Shown: one piece after another, positions 27,093 through 35,450 of the stretch
How positions within the stretch are numbered: the stretch's first letter is position 1
Layout of the letters: the number at the start of each line of letters is the position of its first letter
Assembly (NCBI GenBank): GCA_009781225.1
Contig: WQYN01000004.1
Coordinates: forward strand, 1-35,450
Origin: Micrococcales bacterium
GTDB taxonomy: Bacteria; Actinomycetota; Actinomycetes; Actinomycetales; WQXJ01
DNA length: 35,450 nucleotides
Direction: 5' to 3'
Position numbers and translations under genes: made by a program
Notes under the pieces: generated by a model
Seen by the model: the letters and a program-made list of their open reading frames with translations, nothing else
Told to the model about the DNA's origin: nothing
The model's database searches: none

Positions 27093-29651
27093 TCAGGCGT
27101 TTGCAGCCAACCCCATGTCGGCGCTGGTGATTAGGAGCGGGTGGTTGGGGACGACGCGCACGCCGTAGCCGAATGCGCCTGAGCGTTCAAGAGGGACTAG
27201 CCCCTCGAAGCGCACGACGCCCTCCTCCAGGGGGGTGAAGTCCGATAAACGGGCGACCTGGTAGTCCACGAGGTCGTCTCCTTCGGTTGCGCGACCGTAG
27301 ACCACCTGGACGGAGACGTCCTCAGGCGCGAGGTCGCCGAGCATTGCGTCAACTCGGATGGTCAGCTCATCGCCGACCCGGGCGACCTCACCGAGGCCGA
27401 CCACGGCCACGTGATCCACCCGGACCGAGGGCCAGGCCGCTCGGACCCGCGCCTTCCACGCGGCGAGGGTCTTCGCCGCGGCAAACCCGGAGGCGCCAAG
27501 AACCCGCCCCGAGGTGGCCGCAGGCGTGTAGAGCCGCTCCACGTACTCGGCGACCATGCGGGTGGCCTGCACCTTGGGTGCGAGCGTCGCGAGCGTGTGC
27601 CGAATCATTCCCAGCCAACCCACGGGGATTCCCCGCTCATCGCGTGTGTAGAAGTGCGGGACTACCTGTCCTTCGATGAGGTCGTAGAGCGCCTGGGCTT
27701 CGAGGTCGTCGCGCCGCTCGGCATCGGACACCCCGTCGGCCGTGGGAATGGCCCAGCCGTTTTGGCCGTCGCACCACTCATCCCACCAGCCGTCGCGGAT
27801 GGATAGGTTCAGCACCCCGTTGAGCGCCGCCTTCATCCCTGAGGTGCCGCAGGCCTCGAGCGGACGCAGGGGATTGTTCAGCCACACATCGCAGCCGGGA
27901 ACCAGAGCCTGAGCCATGGCGATGTCGTAGTTCGGCAGGAAAACAATCCTCCGGCGCACCAGCGGATCGTCAGCGAACCTCACGAGGTCCTGGATCAGCA
28001 GTTTCCCCTGCTCATCGTTGGGATGGGCCTTGCCGGCCACGATGATCTGCACCGGGTGGTCGGGATTGGTCAGCAGGGCCCGCAGCCGATCCGGATCCCG
28101 GAGCATGAGCGTCAACCGCTTGTAGGTCGGCACCCGCCGGGCGAACCCGATCGTCAGCACATCGGGATCCAAAACGTCGTCGACCCAGCGCAACTCTGCA
28201 GGTGAGGCGCCCCGCTTGAGCCACGATGCACGCACCCGGCGCCGCGCCTGAAGCACCAAACGCTCACGCGAGCCTCGCCGCACGGCCCACAGCGCGCCAT
28301 CGTCCACCGCTGTTGGATCAGTCCAGCGCGAGAGATCTGGATCGGGCCCGAGGTGCGCGACCTCGAGCGCCGCAAGCTCCGGGTCCTGCCAGGTCGGAGC
28401 GTGGACACCGTTCGTCACTGAGGTGATGGGCACCTCACGCTCGTCGAAGCCTGGCCAGAGCACGCGGAACATGCCTCGTGAGACTTTGCCGTGGAGCTGG
28501 GAGACTCCGTTCGCACGCCCGGCCAACCGCAGTCCCATGACCGCCATGTTGAAGGCGTGGGGATTCCCACCCTCGTAATCCTCAGCCCCGAGCGCGAGAA
28601 TTTGGTGGACGTCAACCCCGCCAATCGCCATCGGCCCCGAGAAGTAGCGGCCGATGACGGAGGCGTCGAAACGATCGATGCCCGCCGGGACGGGGGTGTG
28701 GGTCGTGAAGACCGTCGAGCCACGCACGACTTCGAGGGCCGTGCCGAAGTCCAGGCCAGCGCCGACCAGCTCGCGGATGCGCTCGACGCCGAGGAAGCCG
28801 GCGTGCCCTTCATTCATGTGGTAGACCTCGGGCTCGGGCGCGCCGGTCAGGCGGGAGAATGCCCGCAGTGCCTGGACGCCGCCAACGCCGAGCAGGAGTT
28901 CTTGGAGGAGGCGATGATCCTCGCCGCCACCATAGAGCCGGTCGGTGACCACGCGCTCCTGAATGTCGTTGAGGGCGAGGTCGGAGTCGAGGAGGAGGAG
29001 CGGGACCCGGCCGACCTGCGCATGCCAGATCCGGGCGTGGAGGGTGCGGCCCTCAAGGATGGGCAGGTGGACGGTCGCGGGGGTGCCGTCTGCTTCGCGC
29101 AACAGCGCGAGGGGGCCGTCATTGGGGTCGTTGACGGGGTACTGCTCGGCCTGCCAACCCTCACGGGTCAAGGACTGCTTGAAGTAGCCCGACCGGTAGA
29201 GCAGGCCGACGCCCACGATGGGAACGCCCAGGTCAGAAGCCGATTTCAGGTGGTCGCCGGCGAGGATTCCCAGGCCTCCGGAGTACTGCGGCAACGCTGC
29301 TGTGATGCCAAACTCCGGGGAGAAGTAGGCGATCGACGCGGGCAGCTCCGAGGAGTCGGCGTCATACCAACGCGGCTCGGCGAGGTATTCGCTGAGGTCC
29401 GCGTCAAGCTCCGCCAGGCGCTTGGTGAAGGCTGGGTCGTTGGCGAGTTCGCGCAGTCGCGCCGGGGCAAGCTCCCCCAGAAGCGCGACCGGGTCGCCGT
29501 GGACTTTTTCCCACAGCGCCGGGTCAATCGAGGTAAACAACTCGCGCGTGGGGGCGTGCCAGCACCATCGCAGGTTGGAGGCGAGGCGGTCGAGCGCGGC
29601 AATCCTGGGCGGCAAGACCGTGCGGACGGTAAACCTTCCGTTGAGTTTCAC
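27093..29651 (-). CDS. glgP: Glycogen/alpha-glucan phosphorylase (GT35)
   Basis: Releases glucose-1-phosphate from the ends of glycogen using inorganic phosphate and pyridoxal phosphate. All 852 residues of the actinobacterial form are present. The N-terminal DUF3417-type segment (LDRLASNLRWCWHAPTRELF) precedes the catalytic part: YFSPEFGI, YSGGLGILAGDHLKSASDLG, VYHMNEGHAGFLGVERI, HTPVPAGIDRF, and the coenzyme loop EACGTSGMKAALNG, in which the Lys would hold PLP. The start is GTG at 29651 with GGGTGA five bases upstream. It is convergent with glgX. The two enzymes work together, phosphorylase shortening chains and GlgX removing the stubs. Confidence 0.95.
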   Translation of the reverse strand: MKLNGRFTVRTVLPPRIAALDRLASNLRWCWHAPTRELFTSIDPALWEKVHGDPVALLGELAPARLRELANDPAFTKRLAELDADLSEYLAEPRWYDADSSELPASIAYFSPEFGITAALPQYSGGLGILAGDHLKSASDLGVPIVGVGLLYRSGYFKQSLTREGWQAEQYPVNDPNDGPLALLREADGTPATVHLPILEGRTLHARIWHAQVGRVPLLLLDSDLALNDIQERVVTDRLYGGGEDHRLLQELLLGVGGVQALRAFSRLTGAPEPEVYHMNEGHAGFLGVERIRELVGAGLDFGTALEVVRGSTVFTTHTPVPAGIDRFDASVIGRYFSGPMAIGGVDVHQILALGAEDYEGGNPHAFNMAVMGLRLAGRANGVSQLHGKVSRGMFRVLWPGFDEREVPITSVTNGVHAPTWQDPELAALEVAHLGPDPDLSRWTDPTAVDDGALWAVRRGSRERLVLQARRRVRASWLKRGASPAELRWVDDVLDPDVLTIGFARRVPTYKRLTLMLRDPDRLRALLTNPDHPVQIIVAGKAHPNDEQGKLLIQDLVRFADDPLVRRRIVFLPNYDIAMAQALVPGCDVWLNNPLRPLEACGTSGMKAALNGVLNLSIRDGWWDEWCDGQNGWAIPTADGVSDAERRDDLEAQALYDLIEGQVVPHFYTRDERGIPVGWLGMIRHTLATLAPKVQATRMVAEYVERLYTPAATSGRVLGASGFAAAKTLAAWKARVRAAWPSVRVDHVAVVGLGEVARVGDELTIRVDAMLGDLAPEDVSVQVVYGRATEGDDLVDYQVARLSDFTPLEEGVVRFEGLVPLERSGAFGYGVRVVPNHPLLITSADMGLAANA

Positions 29652-29724
29652 CGACTCACCCTACCTGTCCCCCACGCGGGAACAGGGTGCTCCCCGTCCG
29701 CTCTCCACGAACACGGAAGGCCAG

Positions 29725-29751
29725 GACCAGCTCCCCCGGGGGCCACAGGTC
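29725..29751 (-). terminator. GC-rich hairpin at the end of the metzincin-BACON gene, possible terminator
   Basis: GACC/GGTC outer pairs and a CCCC/GGGG core form a stem overlapping the stop codon at 29750-29752, upstream of glgP on the same strand. There is no U-tract. Confidence 0.35.
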
Positions 29752-32700
29752 ACCCGGGGGTGCGGGCGGTGATGGTGAAGGCGCCGGAGCCGGATCTGTT
29801 TAGACCGGCCACAAAGTACGACTGGCCGGCGACCAAGTTCGCCGAGAGTCGGAAGTTGAGGCTGCCGGCGGAGTCATCGTCGGATGTGATCGGTATGCCT
29901 CCCGTTGAGGCGAGGATTCCGAAGGGGTTCGAGGTGGCGGCCCGGTCGGAGGACTCGAAGACGTAGGCTCCCGAGGTCGGCGCAGTGAACTTCAAGGCTG
30001 TACCAGATGGACCAGGAGAGACCCTGATAGGGGCAAGGTTCCAGGCACAGGCGGTCGCGTAGCTGTCACCGCATCCCGACGGCGGAGGCTGCACCACAGA
30101 AGCCGCCTGGGTCACCGCCAACGTTGCTGACGCGCCACCGGCGGTCACCGTCACCGTCCCGCTGCGGGCAGCACCGGTGTTGGCCTGCACAGACACGAGC
30201 ATCGTCGCACCGCTGGCCCCGGTGACCGGAGACGCCGTCAACCACGACTGATTCGACGACGCTGACCACGAGGATTGATTCGTCGTCACGACCACCCCCG
30301 TGGACGCCAAACTCGACGATGGCGCCCACGCCGTCTGCGACAGCGACACCGACGCAGTCACGCTCTCCCCAGCCTGCGTCACCGACACCGTTGCCGAGGC
30401 ACCGCCGGCGGTAACCGTGACAGTCCCGCTCCGGGCAGCCCCAGAGTTGGCCGACACCGATACCGAAAGAGTCGCGCCACTAGCCCCCGAGCTGGGAGAC
30501 ACCGTCAGCCACGACTGGTTCGACGAGGCAGTCCACGACGCCTGGTTCGTTGTCACGAGCACTCCCGTCGACGCCACCCCCGTCCACACGGACCAGGAGG
30601 GAATCGACACGGACACCGTTGCCGGAGCACCGCCGGCCTGAACCACAGACAAGGTCGCGCTCGCACCTCCAGCCGTGACCGTCACCGTCCCCGACCGGGA
30701 CGTTGACGAGGTGTTCGCCGAGGTGGAGACCGTCATCGTCCCCCCGTCAGCGCCAGACGCAGGAGACACGGAAAGCCACGACTGGTTCGACGACGCCGAC
30801 CACGACGCTTGGTTCGTTGTCACCGCCACGGGAATCTGTGACGCCTCAGCGCGCGGCGACCACTGGGAGACCGAGAGCGAGACGCTCGACGTCACCCCTG
30901 CTGGCGCCGCTTGGCTCACCATGACCGTCGAACTCGCCCCGCCAGCCGTGAAGGTGACGACCCCCGACCGGGACGATGACGAGACGTTGGCTTGGACGGA
31001 CAGCGTCGCCGACGCTCCTCCTGCGCCAGAGACGGGCGACACCGTGAGCCACGACTGGTTCGACGATGCCGACCACGACGGCTGGTCCGTCGCCACCTGG
31101 ACGGTCGTCGAGGCTGCTGAGTCCCACGCGGACCACGACGTCACGGAGGTCGACAAGGAAGCGGGAGCCTGACCGCTCGCTTGAGTCACAGTGAGCGTCG
31201 CTGACGCGTCGGAGGAGGAAAGTGTTATGACGCCCTGACGGGCCGCCCCCACATTCGCAGCTGCCGACACTGTCAGCAGGTCCCCGGAAAGTCCCCACCG
31301 ATCCGACACCGTCAACCACGGCTGGTTCGACGTGGCGTTCCACTGTCCGGTGGCCGACCTTGCGAGGACCTCCAGGCTCGCTGCTCCCGCACCCGGCGAC
31401 CATTCCGACTGGGACAGCGAGATATACGGCTTCGCGCCCTGACGGACCCGGAATAGGGCCGCCTTCCCGGCCGCCAGCACCGTGATGCGTCCTTCCCGCT
31501 CGTACACGGTGGGATTGTTCGCCACCGACACCTTCATCTTCCCCTCAGGCAGGCCTGACGTGGGGGACACGCTGAGCCACGCCTGATCGGACGATGCCGA
31601 CCATGACGGCTGATTGGTGCTCACCCTGACGTCAAGGCTCGAGCCGGTGTGATACAGGGTCCAGCCCGAAAACTCCAAGGTCAGCGTTGTCCCGGCTGCC
31701 GGCTGCGTCACGGGAATCGTCACTGTGCCACCGCTGGCTGTTACGGTCACGGTCGCTGATCGAGCCGGCCCTGTGTTGGTGGTGGTGTTGAGATAGAGGC
31801 TCCCCCCGGAGGCACCAGTCGGCGGCGAGAGAGTCAGCCACGACTGGTTCGACGACGCTGACCACGCCCCCTGCCGCGTCGTCACGACCACCGGGGCGCT
31901 CGTGGCGGAGGCCTCTGATGCCCAGGTAGTCGGAGACACGCTCACGGGAACCCGTGGAAGTCCTTGGACCACGAGAATTTTCGCCGATGCCGTGGATGAG
32001 CGCACGGTGATTATGCCGCTGCGCAGCCCTCCGGTGGGGTTCTCCGCCACCGATGCCGTCAGCGACTGACCAGACGTTCCCGACGCCGTCGGCGTCAACC
32101 ACGCCGCATCCGAGGTCGCCGTCCACGCGCCACCGCTCGTCGTCACGGTGGTTGTTTCCGGATAGATGACATCGTCAATCCTTAGCTGTGACTTCGACAC
32201 TCGCACCCAGGGGTTCGAGAGAGTCAACTCGACGTGCACTCGCGCCTGACTGGCGTTCACCTCATCGACGCGCACCGTCAGGCCTCCGCCGACCGACTCC
32301 ATCGTTTGGCCAGTCCTCCATCGCTGACCCATCGAGGGATGCGATCCGCCGGGAGTAAGGACAAAGGTTTCGCCCGACAGGTATTGGAACAAAGAGGCAT
32401 CGTCGTAGCGGTTGAGGTGGCGAATCGACACTCCTCCGATCCGAGGGTCGTACTCGACGTAGTACTCGGCGATGGAGGACCCTCGCGTCTCCAGGATCTT
32501 CAATGCCTCAATGCCCGGGCCTGTCACCCAGGTGCTGTCCCTCAAGGTGACGTCGTAGGCGCCTGAGGCTGTGATCACCTGATACTCCGGCATCCCCGGG
32601 GCAAGAATCCCCGACGTGGCTTTCTGCCAGCCATTCAGGCCCGTGGTTTCCCATCGGGCAATCCCCATGACGTTGTGCCGGTCTCCGTAGGTTTCCGAGA

Positions 32701-33760
32701 CTTCGTAGCATGAGCAGATCTGCTGGCCGATTGACCCAATCGGCCCGTCGACGACACCCTCGGGGCACGTCGCGGACGCCGCGTGAAGAAGCCCGAGGTT
32801 ATGGCCGATTTCGTGGATGAGGACATCCCCCTGGTTCTCCACCGATTCCAGCGGAATGTGCGTCACTCCCCCGGAAGCCAGACCCGCACTGCCCACCGAG
32901 GCGACTCCCGCGTAGTCAGCGCAGCCGTCTTTGTTCTCGTCGATCGGCGACACAATGAGGAGGTGTCGGCGTGAGGCCCCCGAATACGGGCTGGTGCTCG
33001 AATGGCCGAACAGACGCGCCGCCTCTTCGAAGGCACCGTTGCCACTGGAGACACACCGGGCCGAGGTCCTTCCCACCCTCGCATCGGCATAGGAGAACTG
33101 GAAGGACGAGACCTCGCCCCTTGTCTCCCGCGCCCACCACGTGGACAGAACTCCGATGTACGCCGTCATGTCCGACTCGCTGATCCACTTCGCCCGGCCA
33201 TTAACCGAGAGGAAGGCGATGTCAACCCAGTGCGGCGCGGGGGTTCCCGCCAATGCGACAGGCGCCTCAGCCACGACGGCCAGCTCGGCGACGTCCAAGG
33301 CCAAGGCCGCCTCAGCGGCAGCTTCGACCAGAACAGCACCGGCGCCCTGGCTCGCGTCAAGCGAACCTGATGCGCCGCCATCGTGCGCCAAAATGCCGGC
33401 GACCTCCGGCGACGACTTGTCCACCACGCCGGTGGGCACGACTACGGTCGCCTCCACGACCTGGTCAGGCGCGACCTCCTCGCTCAGGCTTTGCCGGTCG
33501 ATCGGCACCGCGAGGCCCGAGTCGAGCTGGATGAAAAGGTCGGGCTCGTCGGCGGGCAGATCCATGATTTCCAGGATCGTGCCCGTCACTTCAACGAGCG
33601 CTTCGGTGCCAAAGACGGACGATGACGCAGCGACAGTTTTCGCTTCATGCGTCAGGTTGGATCCCGTGGACTCGGCAGCAAGGCCGCCGCCGATGACCAG
33701 GGCAAGGGCCGCCAAGGCGGCGCAGGACGTCGAGATTGTTCGATTTCGGGGGTGAGACAT
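29750..33760 (-). CDS. Secreted metzincin-type metalloprotease with eight BACON-like repeats and a PPC-like C-terminal domain
   Basis: A 1336-residue exported protein. Signal peptide: NRTISTSCAALAALALVIGG. A propeptide-like region follows (about 30-175), then the protease domain with zinc site HEIGHNLGLLH (His316, His320, His326) and Met-turn YGDRHNVMG about 40 residues later. This pattern is closest to gametolysin-like (M11) metzincins. Eight repeats of about 90 residues cover the next 700 residues, each with W-S-A-S-S-N-Q-S-W-L-T-V-S-P-like and A-R-S-G-T-V-T-V-T-A-G-G-A-S-A-T-like blocks, matching BACON domains. The last 105 residues (from CGDSYATACAWNL) resemble a pre-peptidase C-terminal domain, with FTAPTSGAYVFESSDR. 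The start is taken at ATG 33760, directly before the signal peptide; an upstream extension of 39 residues lacks signal-peptide character. Targets are probably host or matrix proteins, by inference. Its upstream neighbour is a paralogue. Confidence 0.88.
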   Translation of the reverse strand: MSHPRNRTISTSCAALAALALVIGGGLAAESTGSNLTHEAKTVAASSSVFGTEALVEVTGTILEIMDLPADEPDLFIQLDSGLAVPIDRQSLSEEVAPDQVVEATVVVPTGVVDKSSPEVAGILAHDGGASGSLDASQGAGAVLVEAAAEAALALDVAELAVVAEAPVALAGTPAPHWVDIAFLSVNGRAKWISESDMTAYIGVLSTWWARETRGEVSSFQFSYADARVGRTSARCVSSGNGAFEEAARLFGHSSTSPYSGASRRHLLIVSPIDENKDGCADYAGVASVGSAGLASGGVTHIPLESVENQGDVLIHEIGHNLGLLHAASATCPEGVVDGPIGSIGQQICSCYEVSETYGDRHNVMGIARWETTGLNGWQKATSGILAPGMPEYQVITASGAYDVTLRDSTWVTGPGIEALKILETRGSSIAEYYVEYDPRIGGVSIRHLNRYDDASLFQYLSGETFVLTPGGSHPSMGQRWRTGQTMESVGGGLTVRVDEVNASQARVHVELTLSNPWVRVSKSQLRIDDVIYPETTTVTTSGGAWTATSDAAWLTPTASGTSGQSLTASVAENPTGGLRSGIITVRSSTASAKILVVQGLPRVPVSVSPTTWASEASATSAPVVVTTRQGAWSASSNQSWLTLSPPTGASGGSLYLNTTTNTGPARSATVTVTASGGTVTIPVTQPAAGTTLTLEFSGWTLYHTGSSLDVRVSTNQPSWSASSDQAWLSVSPTSGLPEGKMKVSVANNPTVYEREGRITVLAAGKAALFRVRQGAKPYISLSQSEWSPGAGAASLEVLARSATGQWNATSNQPWLTVSDRWGLSGDLLTVSAAANVGAARQGVITLSSSDASATLTVTQASGQAPASLSTSVTSWSAWDSAASTTVQVATDQPSWSASSNQSWLTVSPVSGAGGASATLSVQANVSSSSRSGVVTFTAGGASSTVMVSQAAPAGVTSSVSLSVSQWSPRAEASQIPVAVTTNQASWSASSNQSWLSVSPASGADGGTMTVSTSANTSSTSRSGTVTVTAGGASATLSVVQAGGAPATVSVSIPSWSVWTGVASTGVLVTTNQASWTASSNQSWLTVSPSSGASGATLSVSVSANSGAARSGTVTVTAGGASATVSVTQAGESVTASVSLSQTAWAPSSSLASTGVVVTTNQSSWSASSNQSWLTASPVTGASGATMLVSVQANTGAARSGTVTVTAGGASATLAVTQAASVVQPPPSGCGDSYATACAWNLAPIRVSPGPSGTALKFTAPTSGAYVFESSDRAATSNPFGILASTGGIPITSDDDSAGSLNFRLSANLVAGQSYFVAGLNRSGSGAFTITARTPG

Positions 33761-33843
33761 TCCAATGATCCGTTCACTATGATGGGCCACTGGGGGGACT
33801 TGTGTGGTCCGATGGGGCTGGACGCGACCCCGGGGCAGGGTCA

Positions 33844-33875
33844 GACGCCGGCGTTCATCACTGAGCGCCGGCGTC
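33844..33875 (-). terminator. Strong hairpin terminator behind the upstream BACON-repeat gene
   Basis: A perfect 10-bp stem (GACGCCGGCG / CGCCGGCGTC) with a 12-base loop begins 15 bases after the stop codon at 33891. It separates the two BACON-repeat genes, so the downstream one should have its own promoter within 33761-33843. The U-tract is weak. Confidence 0.6.
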
Positions 33876-33890
33876 ATTCTACCCGGGGCA

Positions 33891-35450
33891 TCACCCAGGC
33901 AGGCGAGCAGAGATGGTGAAGGCGCCGTAGCCGACCCGGTTGAGACCAGCCATGTGGTATGTCTGGCCGGCGACCAGGCTCACCGACAGCCGGAAGTTCA
34001 GGTCGCCAGCGGAGTCGTCATCGTAGGCCATCGCGCTCCCACCTGCTGTGGCGAGGAGACCGTAGGGGTTTGACGTCGAGTCTCTGTCGGAGGACTCGAA
34101 GACGTAGACCCCCGAGACGGGCGCGGTGAACCTCAGGGCCGTGCCACTGGGACCAGGATAAACCCTGATGGGAGCCAGGTTCCATGGACAGGAATTCGCA
34201 TAGCTCTCGCCGCAGCCAACCGGAGGAGGCTGGACCACAGCGGCCGCCTGGGTCACCGTGAGCGTCGCCGATGCGCTGCCAGCGAACACCGTGACGATCC
34301 CGCCGCGAGCGGCCCCCGTGTTGGCCGGGGCCGACACGAGCATCGTCGCGCCATTGGCACCGCTTGCGGGAGACAGGGTCAGCCACGGTTGGTTCGAGAT
34401 GGCCGTCCACACCGGCTGGTTCGTCGTCACCACCACTCCCGTCGAGCCAGCGGTGGACGATGGCGCCCACACCGTCTGCGACAGTGACACCGTCGCCACG
34501 GGCGCACCGGCCTGTGTCACCGTGAGCGTCGCCGACGCGGTTCCTGCAGACACGGTCACGACCCCGCTGCGAGCGGGCCCGGCGTTGGGCTCGACTATCA
34601 CGAGCAGGTAGGAGCCGGCGGCCCCAGTCGTGGACGGGATCGAGAGCCAAGGCTCGTGCGTCGACGCCGACCACGACATCTGATTCGTCGTCACACCCGT
34701 GAACGCATAGCCGCCGTCCGTTCCCATGTCCCACTCCGGCTCCGACAGCCACACGTACGCAGGGGGAATCTCAGCCTGGTTCACCGTGAGAGTCGCCGAT
34801 GCTCCGCCCGCCGACACGGTGACGCTCCCGCTTCGGGCCGCGCCCGTGTTCGCTGCCACCGACACCGTGAGAGTTGCTCCACTGACTCCCGAGCTGGGCG
34901 AGAGAGTGAGCCAGGGTTGATTCGACGACGCCGACCACGAAGCTTGGTTTGTCGTCACCACGACGGGAACCTGCGCCGCTCCCGACGTCGGCGACCACTG
35001 CGTCTGCGAAAGCGAGACTGATGCCGGCGTGAGGCCGGCTGCCTGGGTCACCGTCACGGTCGCGGTCGCGTCGCCGGCGGTAACGGTTACCACTCCCGTG
35101 CGTGCCGCCCCCGTGTTCGCTGCCGCCGACACCGTGAGGGTCGCGCCGCTGACTCCCGAACTTGGCGAGACCGTGAGCCAGGATTGGTTCGACGACGCCG
35201 ACCACGAGGCCAGTCCCGTCGTGACGACGACCCCGGTTGAGGCCATCCTCGACCACACCGACCAGGTGGGAATCGACACCGACACCACTGCCGGCGCCTG
35301 GGTCACCGCGACCGTGGAACTCGCCGCGCCAGCCCTGAAGGTCACAATCCCCGACCGGGACGATGACGAGGGATTGGCCTGGACGGATACCGTCGCCATC
35401 GTCCCATCCGAGCCTGAGATTGGAGCGACGGTGAGCCACGGCTGGTTTGA
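33891..35450 (-). CDS. BACON-repeat secreted protein, paralogue of the neighbouring protease; N-terminal part outside the window
   Basis: The reading frame is open to the last base of the window, so the start lies beyond it; an internal ATG at 35399 sits inside a repeat and is not the start. At least 519 residues are visible: one partial and four complete BACON-like repeats of about 90 residues, then the same PPC-like C-terminal domain as in the gene at 29750-33760 (CGESYANSCPWNLAPIRV, FTAPVSGVYVFESSDR, ending FTISARLPG). Repeat four is the most diverged (W-D-M-G-T-D-G-G-Y). Whether a protease domain exists upstream cannot be seen. The two genes are in tandem, 130 bp apart, most likely by duplication. 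Confidence 0.85.
   Translation of the reverse strand, partial: SNQPWLTVAPISGSDGTMATVSVQANPSSSSRSGIVTFRAGAASSTVAVTQAPAVVSVSIPTWSVWSRMASTGVVVTTGLASWSASSNQSWLTVSPSSGVSGATLTVSAAANTGAARTGVVTVTAGDATATVTVTQAAGLTPASVSLSQTQWSPTSGAAQVPVVVTTNQASWSASSNQPWLTLSPSSGVSGATLTVSVAANTGAARSGSVTVSAGGASATLTVNQAEIPPAYVWLSEPEWDMGTDGGYAFTGVTTNQMSWSASTHEPWLSIPSTTGAAGSYLLVIVEPNAGPARSGVVTVSAGTASATLTVTQAGAPVATVSLSQTVWAPSSTAGSTGVVVTTNQPVWTAISNQPWLTLSPASGANGATMLVSAPANTGAARGGIVTVFAGSASATLTVTQAAAVVQPPPVGCGESYANSCPWNLAPIRVYPGPSGTALRFTAPVSGVYVFESSDRDSTSNPYGLLATAGGSAMAYDDDSAGDLNFRLSVSLVAGQTYHMAGLNRVGYGAFTISARLPG

Noticed and set aside
28491-29966. 491-codon plus-strand open frame opposite glgP
   Set aside because: Antisense to a complete glycogen phosphorylase and without recognisable motifs.

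Overview
The window is chromosomal DNA of a high-GC Gram-positive bacterium, most likely an actinomycete of the Actinomycetaceae type. Supporting signs are a WhiB regulator, the block whiB / zincin-like gene / DUF3499 / phosphomannomutase / Trm112-like / S-adenosylhomocysteinase (the order known around whiB2 and sahH in mycobacteria, here with insertions), two LCP glycopolymer transferases, a DUF5719 protein, GTG starts with 4-bp GTGA overlaps, and several apparent leaderless starts. No rRNA, tRNA, CRISPR array, phage or autonomous transposase was seen. The genus is an inference; the sequence alone does not prove it.

Layout. 1-480: end of a secreted BIG2-repeat protein. 574-5273 (minus): DUF3499, phosphomannomutase, Trm112-like protein, S-adenosylhomocysteinase and a lipoprotein, probably one transcription unit. 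5344-5781: zincin-like protein that has lost its zinc motif. 5783-7478 (minus): two-gene ABC exporter for a lipid-linked surface polysaccharide. 7596-9434: secreted SpoIID/LytB-type protein. 9566-14617: whiB, a 1055-aa membrane glycosyltransferase and a DUF5719 protein, overlapping or one base apart. 14735-17170: two LCP transferases. Together 3443-17170 looks like an envelope-glycopolymer neighbourhood: sugar-phosphate supply (manB), glycosyl transfer (GT2), export (Wzm/Wzt-like pair) and attachment to peptidoglycan (LCP pair).

17171-17775 is a 605-bp gap. It holds a previously unlabelled 477-bp element with 27-bp terminal inverted repeats and a perfect 8-bp target duplication: a non-autonomous, ISL3-like miniature transposon. 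After it come an orphan Phd/YefM-type antitoxin, ligA (minus, with an in-frame 24-bp repeat), and a two-gene membrane module (20504-23377) that includes a GHKL ATPase with no visible phosphoacceptor domain. mnmA (minus) follows; it carries a G-rich 21-bp repeat and a perfect 23-bp palindrome in a C-terminal extension.

24897-29651 holds convergent glycogen genes, glgX (debranching) and glgP (phosphorylase), three bases apart. 29750-35450 (minus) holds two tandem paralogues built from BACON-like repeats and a common C-terminal domain; the complete one also has a metzincin protease domain, and the other runs off the window end. The best candidates for something undescribed are the miniature transposon, the palindromic repeat in mnmA, the ATPase membrane module, and the tandem BACON proteins.
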